NCBI GenBank assembly: GCA_036555615.1
Contig: DATBKZ010000006.1
Coordinates: forward strand, 1 to 64,000
From: SG8-41 sp036555615
GTDB taxonomy: Bacteria > Pseudomonadota > Gammaproteobacteria > Burkholderiales > SG8-41
Reading direction: 5' to 3'
Length of the DNA stretch: 64,000 nt
Both the position numbers and the translations under genes were made by a program. This document shows positions 43,110 through 51,183 of the stretch, piece by piece (the first letter of the stretch is position 1; every line of letters begins with the position of its first letter). The notes below the pieces were generated by a model that ran no database searches, was not told the origin of the DNA, and worked only from the letters and a program-made list of their open reading frames with translations.

Positions 43110-43262
43110 CTAGTCGCTCAGGATGTGCGGAAAGGCGAAACCGAACGTGAGCAAGAAGAGGAACATCTTGCCCACGTGCTTGGCCTTCTCGCCCGGTGTC
43201 ATCTTCGCGAACGGCTTGGCGTGGATCGCATTGACGTCCGTCTGCTTCAGCTGGTCTGTCAT
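43110..43262 (-). CDS. Small single-helix membrane protein (50 aa)
   Basis: The sequence has an amphipathic charged start (MTDQLKQTDVNAIHAKPFAK), MTPGEKAKHVGK, then one hydrophobic helix MFLFLLTFGFAFPHIL and SD at the end. This HAKPFxxMTPGEK plus helix pattern looks like a conserved small protein of betaproteobacteria, function unknown to me. GGAG lies just before the ATG. Its promoter carries the same 11-bp-period direct repeat as the two-component operon at 54.8 kb, so it is probably a target of that regulator. Confidence 0.75.
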   Translation of the reverse strand: MTDQLKQTDVNAIHAKPFAKMTPGEKAKHVGKMFLFLLTFGFAFPHILSD

Positions 43263-43300
43263 GGCTCGGCTCCGGTGCCAGGTCGGGGTGGCGGCCGTTG

Positions 43301-43333
43301 ACCATACCTTCCAAAGATTAACGCAAGATTAAC
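43301..43333 (-). promoter_or_regulatory. PmrA/QseB-type direct-repeat box and -10
   Basis: On the minus strand GTTAAT, CTTGC, GTTAAT, 10 nt, then TATGGT. The 11-nt period and the 10-nt distance to the -10 are the geometry of OmpR/PhoB-class activators. The predicted leader of the 50-aa protein gene is about 30 nt. Confidence 0.65.
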
Positions 43334-43380
43334 GACGGTAGCTCGGGAAGGCACGACTTGCCGGGTAGCCCCTGCCCGAA

Positions 43381-44805
43381 TCAGCCCCGCCGGGGGGGCT
43401 GCACCGGGCGCGGACGCGTCAGCGCCTCCGGGCGCAGGATATCGTCGAGCTGTTCCCGGCTGAGCAGCTTCTTTTCCAGAACCAGCTCGTAGATGCTCCG
43501 GCCGGTTGCATGCGCTTCCTGCGCAAGCCGCGTGGCGTTGGCGTAGCCAATGTAGGGATTGAGGGCGGTCACGATGCCGATCGAATTCTCCACGGTGCGG
43601 CGCAGGTGCTCGCGATTGGCGGTGATGCCGGTGACGCAGCGCTCGCGCAGCGTCTCGCAGCCGTTCCGCAGGTGCATGATGCTCTTGAACAGGCTGTGGG
43701 CAATGACCGGCTCGAAGGCATTCAGCTGCAGCTGGCCCGCTTCCGCGGCGAACGAGACCGTCACGTCGTTGCCGATGACCTCGAACGCGATCTGGTTGAC
43801 GACCTCCGGAATGACCGGATTCACCTTGCCCGGCATGATCGACGAGCCGGCCTGCATCGCCGGCAGGTTGATCTCGTTCAGCCCCGCGCGCGGCCCGGAG
43901 GAGAGCAGCCGCAGATCGTTGCACACCTTCGAGAGCTTGACCGCCACGCGCTTCAGCACGCCGGAGATCTGGACGAAGGCGCCCGCGTCCTGCGTCGCCT
44001 CCACCAGGTTGGGCGATGTCACGAGCGCGATGCCAGTGATGTCCGCAAGCCGGCGGCACGCGAGCGGCGCGTAGTCGGGGTGGGCGGTGATGCCGGTGCC
44101 GATCGCAGTTGCTCCCAGGTTGATCTCGTGAATCAGCAGCACCGCTTCCTTGAGGCGGCTCTCATCCTCTTCCAGCATCACGGCGTAGGTGGAGAATTCC
44201 TGGCCGAGCGTCATCGGCACCGCCTCCTGGAGCTGCGTGCGGCCCATCTTGAGCACGTCCGCGAACTCGGCCGCCCTGGCGGCGAACGCGCCGCGCAGCT
44301 CCGCCATCGCCGCCGTCAGCCGGTGGATCCCGAAGTGCAGGGCGACCTTCACGGCCGTGGGATACACATCGTTCGTGCTCTGGCTCATGTTGACGTGATC
44401 GAGCGGGTGCAGGAAGGCGTAGTCGCCTCGCTTGCGGCCCGCGAGCTCGAGCGCGCGGTTGGCAATCACCTCGTTAGCGTTCATGTTTGTCGACGTCCCG
44501 GCGCCGCCCTGGATCACGTCCACGACGAACTGCTCGAGCAGGTTTCCGTCGCGGATCTCCTGGCATGCCCCGCAAATCGCCCGCGTCCGCTCGTCGTCGA
44601 GGAGCCCCAGCTCGTTATTGGCCAGCGCCGCGGCCTGCTTCACGCAGGCGAGCGCGCTGACCAGCTCGGGATAGATGGAAATGGCAGTGCCGGTGATGGG
44701 AAAGTTCTCGAGCGCCCTCAGGGTATGCACCCCGTAATATGCGCTGGACGGGACTGCCCGATCGCCGAGCAGATCGTGCTCGTATCGCACGGACGGGTTG
44801 GACAT
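43381..44805 (-). CDS. aspA: Aspartate ammonia-lyase
   Basis: Fumarase/aspartase superfamily, 474 aa, converting aspartate to fumarate and ammonia. YYGVHTLRALENF (aspartase-type; fumarase has GxQTxRxxxNF), GGAGTSTNMNANEV, the helix Q-S-T-N segment MSQSTNDVYPT, and the catalytic loop GSSIMPGKVNP are all present. GGAG lies 8 nt before the ATG. It is divergent from the glutamate/aspartate importer, consistent with use of dicarboxylic amino acids. Confidence 0.92.
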   Translation of the reverse strand: MSNPSVRYEHDLLGDRAVPSSAYYGVHTLRALENFPITGTAISIYPELVSALACVKQAAALANNELGLLDDERTRAICGACQEIRDGNLLEQFVVDVIQGGAGTSTNMNANEVIANRALELAGRKRGDYAFLHPLDHVNMSQSTNDVYPTAVKVALHFGIHRLTAAMAELRGAFAARAAEFADVLKMGRTQLQEAVPMTLGQEFSTYAVMLEEDESRLKEAVLLIHEINLGATAIGTGITAHPDYAPLACRRLADITGIALVTSPNLVEATQDAGAFVQISGVLKRVAVKLSKVCNDLRLLSSGPRAGLNEINLPAMQAGSSIMPGKVNPVIPEVVNQIAFEVIGNDVTVSFAAEAGQLQLNAFEPVIAHSLFKSIMHLRNGCETLRERCVTGITANREHLRRTVENSIGIVTALNPYIGYANATRLAQEAHATGRSIYELVLEKKLLSREQLDDILRPEALTRPRPVQPPRRG

Positions 44806-44910
44806 GGCGAGTTCTCCGGTAAACCGTTGAGGCCGTGACCAATATGATAGGCGGTATTGCAGTCCGTTCTGGCGCCACAGGGGTTGGCCGAATCCTGCTC
44901 GGACACGTGC

Positions 44911-44939
44911 TGGACAAGGCGTATCCGATGGGCTAGATT
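44911..44939 (+). promoter_or_regulatory. Sigma-70-like promoter of gltI
   Basis: TGGACA, a 17-nt spacer, TAGATT, leaving a leader of about 55 nt before the gltI ATG. Confidence 0.6.
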
Positions 44940-44999
44940 GGATCGCCGCTCCAGTTCAATACGCTTCTCAAACCAATCAGTTAAGCCAAGGGGGCCACC

Positions 45000-45911
45000 A
45001 TGACACGACTTGCGACCACGCTCGCCGCGCTGATTGCCGCGGGAGCCATTGCCGGCGCCGCGAATGCCCAGCAGCTCACCGGCACGCTCAAGAAGATCAA
45101 GGATAGCGGGACCATCACCATCGGCCACCGCGATACCTCCATTCCCTTCTCCTACTACGACGACAAGCAGCGGGTGGTAGGCTACGCGATCGACATTTGC
45201 ATGAACATCGTGGAGGCGGTCAAGGCCCATCTCAAGATGGGAAAGATCGACGTCAAGTACAACCCGGTGACCTCGGCCACGCGCATCCCGCTGATGGCGA
45301 ACGGCACCATCGACCTCGAATGCGGCTCGACCACCAACAACCTCGAGCGGCAGAAGCAGGTCGGCTTCACCATTACGCATTTCGTGACCGCCAACCGCTA
45401 CGTCGCGAAGAAGAAGTCGAACATCAAGTCGCTCAAGGATCTCAAGGGCAAGACAGTGGTTTCCACCTCCGGCACCACCAACATCAAGTGGGCAACCGAG
45501 GCGAACACCAAGCAGAAGCTCGGCATGAACATCATCGCGGCGAAGGACCACGCAGAAGCGTTTCTGACGGTGGATACGGGCAGGGCCGTCGCCTTCTTCA
45601 TGGATGACATCCTGCTCTACAGCCTGGTTGCGACCTCCAAGAATCCCGGCGACTGGGTGATCGGTTCCGAGGCCTACACGGTGGAGCCCTACGGCATCAT
45701 GGTGCGCAGGGATGACCCCGCCTTCAAGAAGGTCGTGGACGAAGCGGTGCGCAACTTGTACAAGTCCGGCCGCGTCAACGGCATTTACGAGAAGTGGTTC
45801 CTGAAGCCGATCCCGCCCAAAGGCGTCAACCTCAACGTGCCGATGAGCGCGCAGTTCAGGAAGGTGGTCGCAAACCCGACGGATTCGGGCGATCCGAAGG
45901 TCTACCAGTAA
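45000..45911 (+). CDS. gltI: Glutamate/aspartate ABC transporter binding protein
   Basis: 303 aa with a signal peptide cleaved after ANAQ. Family-3 solute-binding fold: TGTLKKIKDSGTITIGHRDTSIPFSYYDD, LECGSTTNNLERQKQVGFT and GRAVAFFMDDILL are typical of GltI-type proteins that bind glutamate and aspartate. First gene of gltIJKL; a 113-nt gap precedes gltJ, enough for a stem-loop that would keep the binding protein in excess. Confidence 0.94.
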   Translation: MTRLATTLAALIAAGAIAGAANAQQLTGTLKKIKDSGTITIGHRDTSIPFSYYDDKQRVVGYAIDICMNIVEAVKAHLKMGKIDVKYNPVTSATRIPLMANGTIDLECGSTTNNLERQKQVGFTITHFVTANRYVAKKKSNIKSLKDLKGKTVVSTSGTTNIKWATEANTKQKLGMNIIAAKDHAEAFLTVDTGRAVAFFMDDILLYSLVATSKNPGDWVIGSEAYTVEPYGIMVRRDDPAFKKVVDEAVRNLYKSGRVNGIYEKWFLKPIPPKGVNLNVPMSAQFRKVVANPTDSGDPKVYQ

Positions 45912-46024
45912 GCGCTAAATCCGGACGCCTCACGGCGCCGGTTTACCTGCGCGCGATGCAGCGGACGATTCTCGCCGCTGATCGCGCGCTTTTCGTCTAG
46001 CGCGGGGAAAGGGAAACTGGCCCG

Positions 46025-46783
46025 GTGAACTACAACTGGAACTGGGGCATCTTCTGGCAGCCCGCGCCGGACGGAACCGGCGTCTACCTGTGGTGGCTCG
46101 TCTCCGGCCTGGGATGGACGCTTTCGACCGCCCTCCTCGCGTGGGGAATCGCGCTGGCGCTCGGCGCAACGGTCGGCACGCTGCGCACCACGCCGCTCAC
46201 CTGGCTGGTCCGGCTCGGCAACGCCTACGTCGAGCTGTTCCGCAACGTCCCGCTGCTGGTGCAGATGTTCCTGTGGTACTTTGTCATGCCGGAGCTGCTG
46301 CCCAGGGCGCTGGGCGACGCCGTGAAGCAGATGGTCCCGCCCTGGGCGTCGTTCTGGCCCGCGGTACTGTGCCTCGGCTTCTACACCTCCGCCCGCGTGG
46401 CCGAGCAGGTGCGCGCCGGCATCCAGTCCCTGCCGCGCGGCCAGCGCATGGCCGGCACCGCCCTCGGGCTCTCGCTGCCGCAGACCTACCGCCACGTCCT
46501 GCTGCCGCAGGCCTTCCGCATCATCCTGCCGCCGCTCACCTCCGAGTTCATGAACATCATCAAGAACTCGGCGGTGGCGCTGACCATCGGGCTGATGGAG
46601 CTGACCGCCCGCGCCCGCTCGATGCAGGAATTCACCTTCCAGGTGTTCGAGGCGTTCACGGCCGCGACCCTCATATACATCTGCATCACGTTGATCGTGG
46701 TCTTCGGCATGCGCCGTCTCGAGAAGCGCGTCGCCGTGCCGGGGCTGATCGCTGCCGGCGGCGGGCCGCAAGCCGGTCATTGA
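46025..46783 (+). CDS. gltJ: Glutamate/aspartate ABC transporter permease
   Basis: 252 aa, HisM/GltJ family. The N-terminal MNYNWNWGIFWQPAPDG is typical of GltJ. EAA-loop region ARVAEQVRAGIQSLPRGQRMAGTALGLS contacts the ATPase. The start is GTG. Its stop is immediately followed by a GAGTCAC heptamer array. Confidence 0.93.
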   Translation: MNYNWNWGIFWQPAPDGTGVYLWWLVSGLGWTLSTALLAWGIALALGATVGTLRTTPLTWLVRLGNAYVELFRNVPLLVQMFLWYFVMPELLPRALGDAVKQMVPPWASFWPAVLCLGFYTSARVAEQVRAGIQSLPRGQRMAGTALGLSLPQTYRHVLLPQAFRIILPPLTSEFMNIIKNSAVALTIGLMELTARARSMQEFTFQVFEAFTAATLIYICITLIVVFGMRRLEKRVAVPGLIAAGGGPQAGH

Positions 46784-46809
46784 GTCACGAGTCACCGGTC
46801 ACGAGTCAC
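46782..46809. repeat. Heptanucleotide array, GAGTCAC family
   Basis: GAGTCAC, GAGTCAC, CGGTCAC, GAGTCAC. It overlaps the gltJ stop codon and fills the gap to gltK. Mirror image of the array at 32947. Confidence 0.88.
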
Positions 46810-46813
46810 TGGG

Positions 46814-47506
46814 ATGTTTTCAGGCTTTGACTTCGACGTCATCCAGCGCTCCCTCCCCTTTCTGTTCAAGGAGGGAATGACGTTCACCCTGACGCTCACC
46901 GCGATGGCGATGACGGGAGGGATCGTGTTCGGAACGCTGCTCGCGATGATGCGGCTTTCCAGCTACCGGGCGCTGAACGTGCCGGCGGCGATGTACGTGA
47001 ACCTGATGCGCGCCGTGCCGCTGGTGCTCGTCATCTTCTGGTTCTACTTTCTCGTGCCCTGGATGGGCGGCTGGATCATCGGCGCCAAGGAGCCGATCCA
47101 GGTCGGAGCATTCTGGTCATCCGTTATCACCTTTACCATGTTCGAGGCCGCGTATTACGCGGAGATCATGCGCGCGGGCATACAGAGCATCCCGCGCGGG
47201 CAGGCGTGGGCCGGCTATGCGCTGGGGCTCAACTACTGGCAGACCATGGGGACCATCGTGCTGCCGCAGGCGTTCCGCAACATGCTGCCGGTGCTGCTGA
47301 CGCAGACCATCATCCTGTTCCAGGACACGTCTCTCGTCTATGTGCTTTCCATCATCGATTTCCTGGGCGCCGCCGCCCGGATCGCGCAACGCGACGCGCG
47401 GCTGGTCGAGATGTACTTGTTCGTCGCAGTGGTGTACTTCCTCATCTCGTATACGCTGTCCTGGCTGGTGAAGCGGCTGCAGCTGCGCATTGCGGTGATA
47501 AGGTGA
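46814..47506 (+). CDS. gltK: Glutamate/aspartate ABC transporter permease
   Basis: 230 aa, second transmembrane subunit. EAA loop EAAYYAEIMRAGIQSIPRGQAWAGYALG is intact. No clear Shine-Dalgarno sequence is seen because the heptamer array occupies that place; CTGGG is closest. gltL follows 4 nt after the stop. Confidence 0.93.
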   Translation: MFSGFDFDVIQRSLPFLFKEGMTFTLTLTAMAMTGGIVFGTLLAMMRLSSYRALNVPAAMYVNLMRAVPLVLVIFWFYFLVPWMGGWIIGAKEPIQVGAFWSSVITFTMFEAAYYAEIMRAGIQSIPRGQAWAGYALGLNYWQTMGTIVLPQAFRNMLPVLLTQTIILFQDTSLVYVLSIIDFLGAAARIAQRDARLVEMYLFVAVVYFLISYTLSWLVKRLQLRIAVIR

Positions 47507-47510
47507 ATTC

Positions 47511-48245
47511 ATGCCGATGATCGAATTCAGGAACGTCAGCAAGTGGTTTGACGCCTTTCAGGTGCTCAAGGACTGCACGACATCGATCGAGAAGGGCGAG
47601 GTCGTCGTGGTCTGCGGACCTTCCGGCTCCGGCAAGAGTACTCTCATCAAGTGCGTCAACGGCCTGGAGCCGTTCCAGCAGGGTGAGATCATCGTCAACG
47701 GGCAGTCGGTGGGCGCGCCGGAGACCAACCTGCCGCGGCTGCGTTCCATGATCGGCATGGTATTCCAGCACTTCGAGCTGTTTCCCCACATGAGCGTGAC
47801 CGAAAACCTCAACCTCGCGCAGATCCGCGTGCTTGGCCGCAGCGCCGAGGAAGCGACGCAGAAATCCATGGCGCTGCTCCGGCGCGTGGGGATGGAAGCC
47901 CATGTGCACAAGTTCCCGGGCCAGCTGTCCGGCGGCCAGCAGCAGCGCGTCGCGATCGCGCGCGGGCTCGCGATGGATCCCATCGCGATGCTGTTCGATG
48001 AGCCGACCTCCGCGCTCGACCCGGAAATGATCAACGAAGTGCTCGACGTGATGACGGGGCTCGCCCACGAAGGCATGACCATGATGGTCGTGACGCATGA
48101 GATGGGCTTCGCCAGCCGCGTCTCCGACCGCGTCATCTTCATGGACGAGGGCCGGATCGCGGAGGACGCCAGGAAGGACGACTTCTTCGGCAAGCCCCGT
48201 TCCGAGCGCGCGCAGCATTTCCTGTCCAAGATCCTGCATCACTGA
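47511..48245 (+). CDS. gltL: Glutamate/aspartate ABC transporter ATPase
   Basis: 244 aa. Walker A GPSGSGKST, Q-loop MVFQHFELFPHMS, signature LSGGQQQR, Walker B AMLFDEPTSALDPE and switch His in VVTHEM are all present. It powers GltJK import. A large inverted repeat follows the stop. Confidence 0.96.
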   Translation: MPMIEFRNVSKWFDAFQVLKDCTTSIEKGEVVVVCGPSGSGKSTLIKCVNGLEPFQQGEIIVNGQSVGAPETNLPRLRSMIGMVFQHFELFPHMSVTENLNLAQIRVLGRSAEEATQKSMALLRRVGMEAHVHKFPGQLSGGQQQRVAIARGLAMDPIAMLFDEPTSALDPEMINEVLDVMTGLAHEGMTMMVVTHEMGFASRVSDRVIFMDEGRIAEDARKDDFFGKPRSERAQHFLSKILHH

Positions 48246-48246
48246 G

Positions 48247-48304
48247 AAAAGGTGTCAGGAACCTTTTTCCGGCGGCAGGGAAAAAAAGGTTCCTGACACC
48301 TTTT
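48247..48304. repeat. Inverted repeat with perfect 22-nt arms, REP/RAYT-type
   Basis: Left arm 48247-48268 contains AAGGTGTCAGGAACCTTT; right arm 48283-48304 is its exact reverse complement; the loop is 14 nt. T-runs occur on both sides, so it can act as a bidirectional terminator between convergent gltL and argE. The motif GGTGTCAGGAACC recurs in many proteobacterial genomes. Confidence 0.85.
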
Positions 48305-48318
48305 AGCGGCGCGGCACG

Positions 48319-49497
48319 TCACGGCTTCGCGCAAATGCGATCCACGAGCCTGCGCAAGAAATCCTCGCAGCGCGCGATCTGATCGAGCGTGACGAATTCG
48401 TTGGGCTTGTGCGCCTGCGCGATCGAGCCCGGGCCGCACACCACCGTCGGAATGCCGGCGCGCTGGAACTGCGAGCCCTCGGTTGCAAATGACACCTTGC
48501 CGATCTCCGCGGTGCCGGCCAGCTCCTGGGTGAGCGCGACCACCTCGGCTTCGGGCCGGGTGTCGAGCATCGGGATTTCCGACAGCGGCTCGATGGTGAA
48601 TCCCGCCGCCGGATGCGTGAGGCGCATCTCCGGCTCGAGGCGAGTCACGATGTAGTCCTTGAGCTCGCCCAGCAGCCGCTCCGGATCGTCTCCCGGCAGG
48701 TGGCGGAACTCGAAGTCGAACGCGCATTCGTGCGGAATGACGTTGAGCGCCGTGCCGCCGCGCACGACCCCCGTGTGCACGGTGGTGTGCGCGACGTCGA
48801 AGCCGCGATCGTACGGCCCCTCGTCGCGGTGCCGCCGCGCCAGGGTCTTCAGGAACGCGATCGCCTCCGCCGCGTACTCGACGGCGTTCACCCCGTGCGG
48901 CGCATACGCCGAGTGACCGGCAAGCCCGCGCACCGTGCAGCGGTAGCCTTTCTTGCCCTTGTGCGCAATCACCGGGCGCATCTCCGTGGGCTCGCCCACG
49001 ATGCACGAGCGCGGGCGGATGCCGGCGCGCTCGAGGTCCGCAATCAGCCTTCCCACCCCGAGGCAGCCGACTTCCTCGTCGTAGGAAAACGCCAGGTGGA
49101 GCGGCGTCGCAGGTCCCCGTGCCACGAACTCCGGAACCATCGCGAGCACGCACGCGACAAATCCCTTCATGTCGCACGTGCCGCGGCCATAGAGCCTGCC
49201 GTCCTTCTCCACCATCTCGAACGGGTCCGTCTCCCAAGCCTGGCCGTCAGTTGGCACGACGTCGGTGTGGCCGGAGAGCACGATGCCGGGCTCCCCGCCC
49301 GGGCCAAGAGTGGCGAACAGGTTGGCCTTGCGCCGGCCCTCATCGTAGGTCAACCGGATCTCCGCACCGAGCGCCGCGAGGAGATCGCGCACGTAATGAA
49401 TCAGGTCGAGATTCGTGTCACGGCTCACCGTGGGAAACGCGATCAAGCGGCGCAGCATCTCGACGCTCGAGGATCGACTGGCGGAACCGGATTGCAT
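48319..49497 (-). CDS. argE: Acetylornithine deacetylase (ArgE-like M20 metallohydrolase)
   Basis: 392 aa from ATG 49497 (upstream in-frame ATGs at 49530 and 49545 are possible). M20 dizinc fold: VLSGHTDVVPTDGQ, GTCDMKGFVA (bridging Asp), SYDEEVGCLG (catalytic and metal Glu), VGEPTEM, and late His in IAQAHKPNEFV. FPTVSRDTNL near the start favours ArgE over DapE. It releases ornithine from N-acetylornithine. ATG 49497 fits the usual ArgE N-terminus and length. Convergent with gltL. Confidence 0.85.
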   Translation of the reverse strand: MQSGSASRSSSVEMLRRLIAFPTVSRDTNLDLIHYVRDLLAALGAEIRLTYDEGRRKANLFATLGPGGEPGIVLSGHTDVVPTDGQAWETDPFEMVEKDGRLYGRGTCDMKGFVACVLAMVPEFVARGPATPLHLAFSYDEEVGCLGVGRLIADLERAGIRPRSCIVGEPTEMRPVIAHKGKKGYRCTVRGLAGHSAYAPHGVNAVEYAAEAIAFLKTLARRHRDEGPYDRGFDVAHTTVHTGVVRGGTALNVIPHECAFDFEFRHLPGDDPERLLGELKDYIVTRLEPEMRLTHPAAGFTIEPLSEIPMLDTRPEAEVVALTQELAGTAEIGKVSFATEGSQFQRAGIPTVVCGPGSIAQAHKPNEFVTLDQIARCEDFLRRLVDRICAKP

Positions 49498-49629
49498 GGC
49501 CACACGCGCGGTTGAGTAAAAATCGAGCATAGGTAGCGCGCCCATTGATGTCAAACGGCGCGGCGGCGAGGACACAAAGCCGTTGAACTACGCTATGCTT
49601 GATCGCGTCCACGGTCGGAGGGGAAGAAC

Positions 49630-51183
49630 ATGAGGAATCTGCTCGCCATCCCGCTGCTCGCGATCTCGTTCGCTGTACCGGCCGCCGATATCAGCATCGC
49701 CCTCGGCGGCGACGTGACGTCCATGGACCCGCACTTCCACAACCTCACGCCCAACAACAACATCGGCGCGCACGTGTTCGACACGCTGGTTGCGAAGGAC
49801 GCCGCCGGGCGGCTCAAGCCCGCGCTCGCCGAGTCGTGGCGCGCGGTGGACGACACCACGTGGGAATTCAGGCTGCGCAAGGGCGTGAGGTTCCACGATG
49901 GCTCCATCTTCACTGCCGCGGACGTGATCTTCTCGCTCGACCGCGTTCCCAATGTGCCGAACAGCCCTTCCCCGTTCACCACTTACACCAAGCAGGTCAC
50001 CGAAAAGTTCGCGGTGGATCCATGGACGCTGCGGCTGAAGAGCGCGGCCCCCTACCCGCAGATGCCGAACGACATGAGCACGGTGCTGATCGTCTCTTCC
50101 AAGGCGGCTACTGGCGCGACCACCGACGACTTCAATACCGGGAAAGCGACGATCGGCAGCGGGCCGTTCAAGTTCGTGCGCTGGCGGAAAGGCGACCGCA
50201 TCGAGCTTGCGCGCAACGACGCCTACTGGGGTCCGAAGGCGCCCTGGGAACGCGTGACTTTCCGCATCATTACCTCCGACCCGACGCGCGTCGCCTCGCT
50301 CCTCGCCGGCGAAGTGCGCGCGATCGAAAACGTCCCCACGACCGATCTCGCGAAGCTCTCCACAAGCAAGGATCTCGCGATCTTCCGCACGGTCTCGGTG
50401 CGGCTCATGTACCTCCATCTCGATACCGCGCGCGACAAGTCGCCGTTCGTCACCGACAAGACAGGGAAACCTCTTGGCCGCAATCCGCTCAAGGACCTGC
50501 GCGTGCGACGCGCGCTGTCGAAAGCGATCAACCGCCAGGCGCTGGTAGAGCGCGTCATGGAGGGCGCCGCCGTCGCCACCGGGCAGCTCATGCCCGCGGG
50601 CTTCTTCGGGTTCGCGCCGGCGTTGAAGCCCGAGCCGTACGACCCGGACGGGGCGCGCAAGCTGCTTGCGGAAGCGGGCTACCCTGACGGCTTTGGACTG
50701 ACCCTGCACGCTCCGAACAACCGCTACGTGAATGACGAGCAGATCGCGCAGGCCATCGCGCAGATGCTCGCCCGCGTCGGCATCCAGACGCGCGTGGATG
50801 CGATGCCGGCCTCGGTGTACTTCTCGCGCGGCTCGAAGCTCGAGTTCAGCTTCCTGCTGGTCGGCTGGGGGGCGGAGACCATGGAGGCGTCATCGCCCCT
50901 GAAGGCGCTGCTCGCCACCTTCAACAAGGATAAAGGCATGGGAGCGGCCAACCGCGGCCGCTACTCCAATCCGAAGCTCGACGCGGCGCTGGAGCAGGCG
51001 CTCGCCACGGTGGACGACGCGAGGCGCGAGAAGCTCCTGCAGCAGGCGACCGAAATCGGCGTCGGCGACCTCGGCATCGTCCCGCTCTACCACCAGGTCA
51101 ACCTCTGGGCGGCCCGCCGGGGCATCCATTACGAGGCGCGCGCGGACGAGCGCACCTTCGCGCATGAATTCAAGCCCCGCTAG
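49630..51183 (+). CDS. Peptide-type ABC transporter binding protein (family 5), copy 1
   Basis: 517 aa with a signal peptide ending VPAADI. Family-5 features: DVTSMDPHFHN, LAESWRAVDDTTWEFRLRKGVRFHDG, and RVRRALSKAINRQALVERV. The ligand could be oligopeptides, glutathione or a glycoside; it cannot be named. GGAGG lies upstream of the ATG. Its 3' end overlaps the second binding-protein gene by 20 nt. Confidence 0.88.
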   Translation: MRNLLAIPLLAISFAVPAADISIALGGDVTSMDPHFHNLTPNNNIGAHVFDTLVAKDAAGRLKPALAESWRAVDDTTWEFRLRKGVRFHDGSIFTAADVIFSLDRVPNVPNSPSPFTTYTKQVTEKFAVDPWTLRLKSAAPYPQMPNDMSTVLIVSSKAATGATTDDFNTGKATIGSGPFKFVRWRKGDRIELARNDAYWGPKAPWERVTFRIITSDPTRVASLLAGEVRAIENVPTTDLAKLSTSKDLAIFRTVSVRLMYLHLDTARDKSPFVTDKTGKPLGRNPLKDLRVRRALSKAINRQALVERVMEGAAVATGQLMPAGFFGFAPALKPEPYDPDGARKLLAEAGYPDGFGLTLHAPNNRYVNDEQIAQAIAQMLARVGIQTRVDAMPASVYFSRGSKLEFSFLLVGWGAETMEASSPLKALLATFNKDKGMGAANRGRYSNPKLDAALEQALATVDDARREKLLQQATEIGVGDLGIVPLYHQVNLWAARRGIHYEARADERTFAHEFKPR

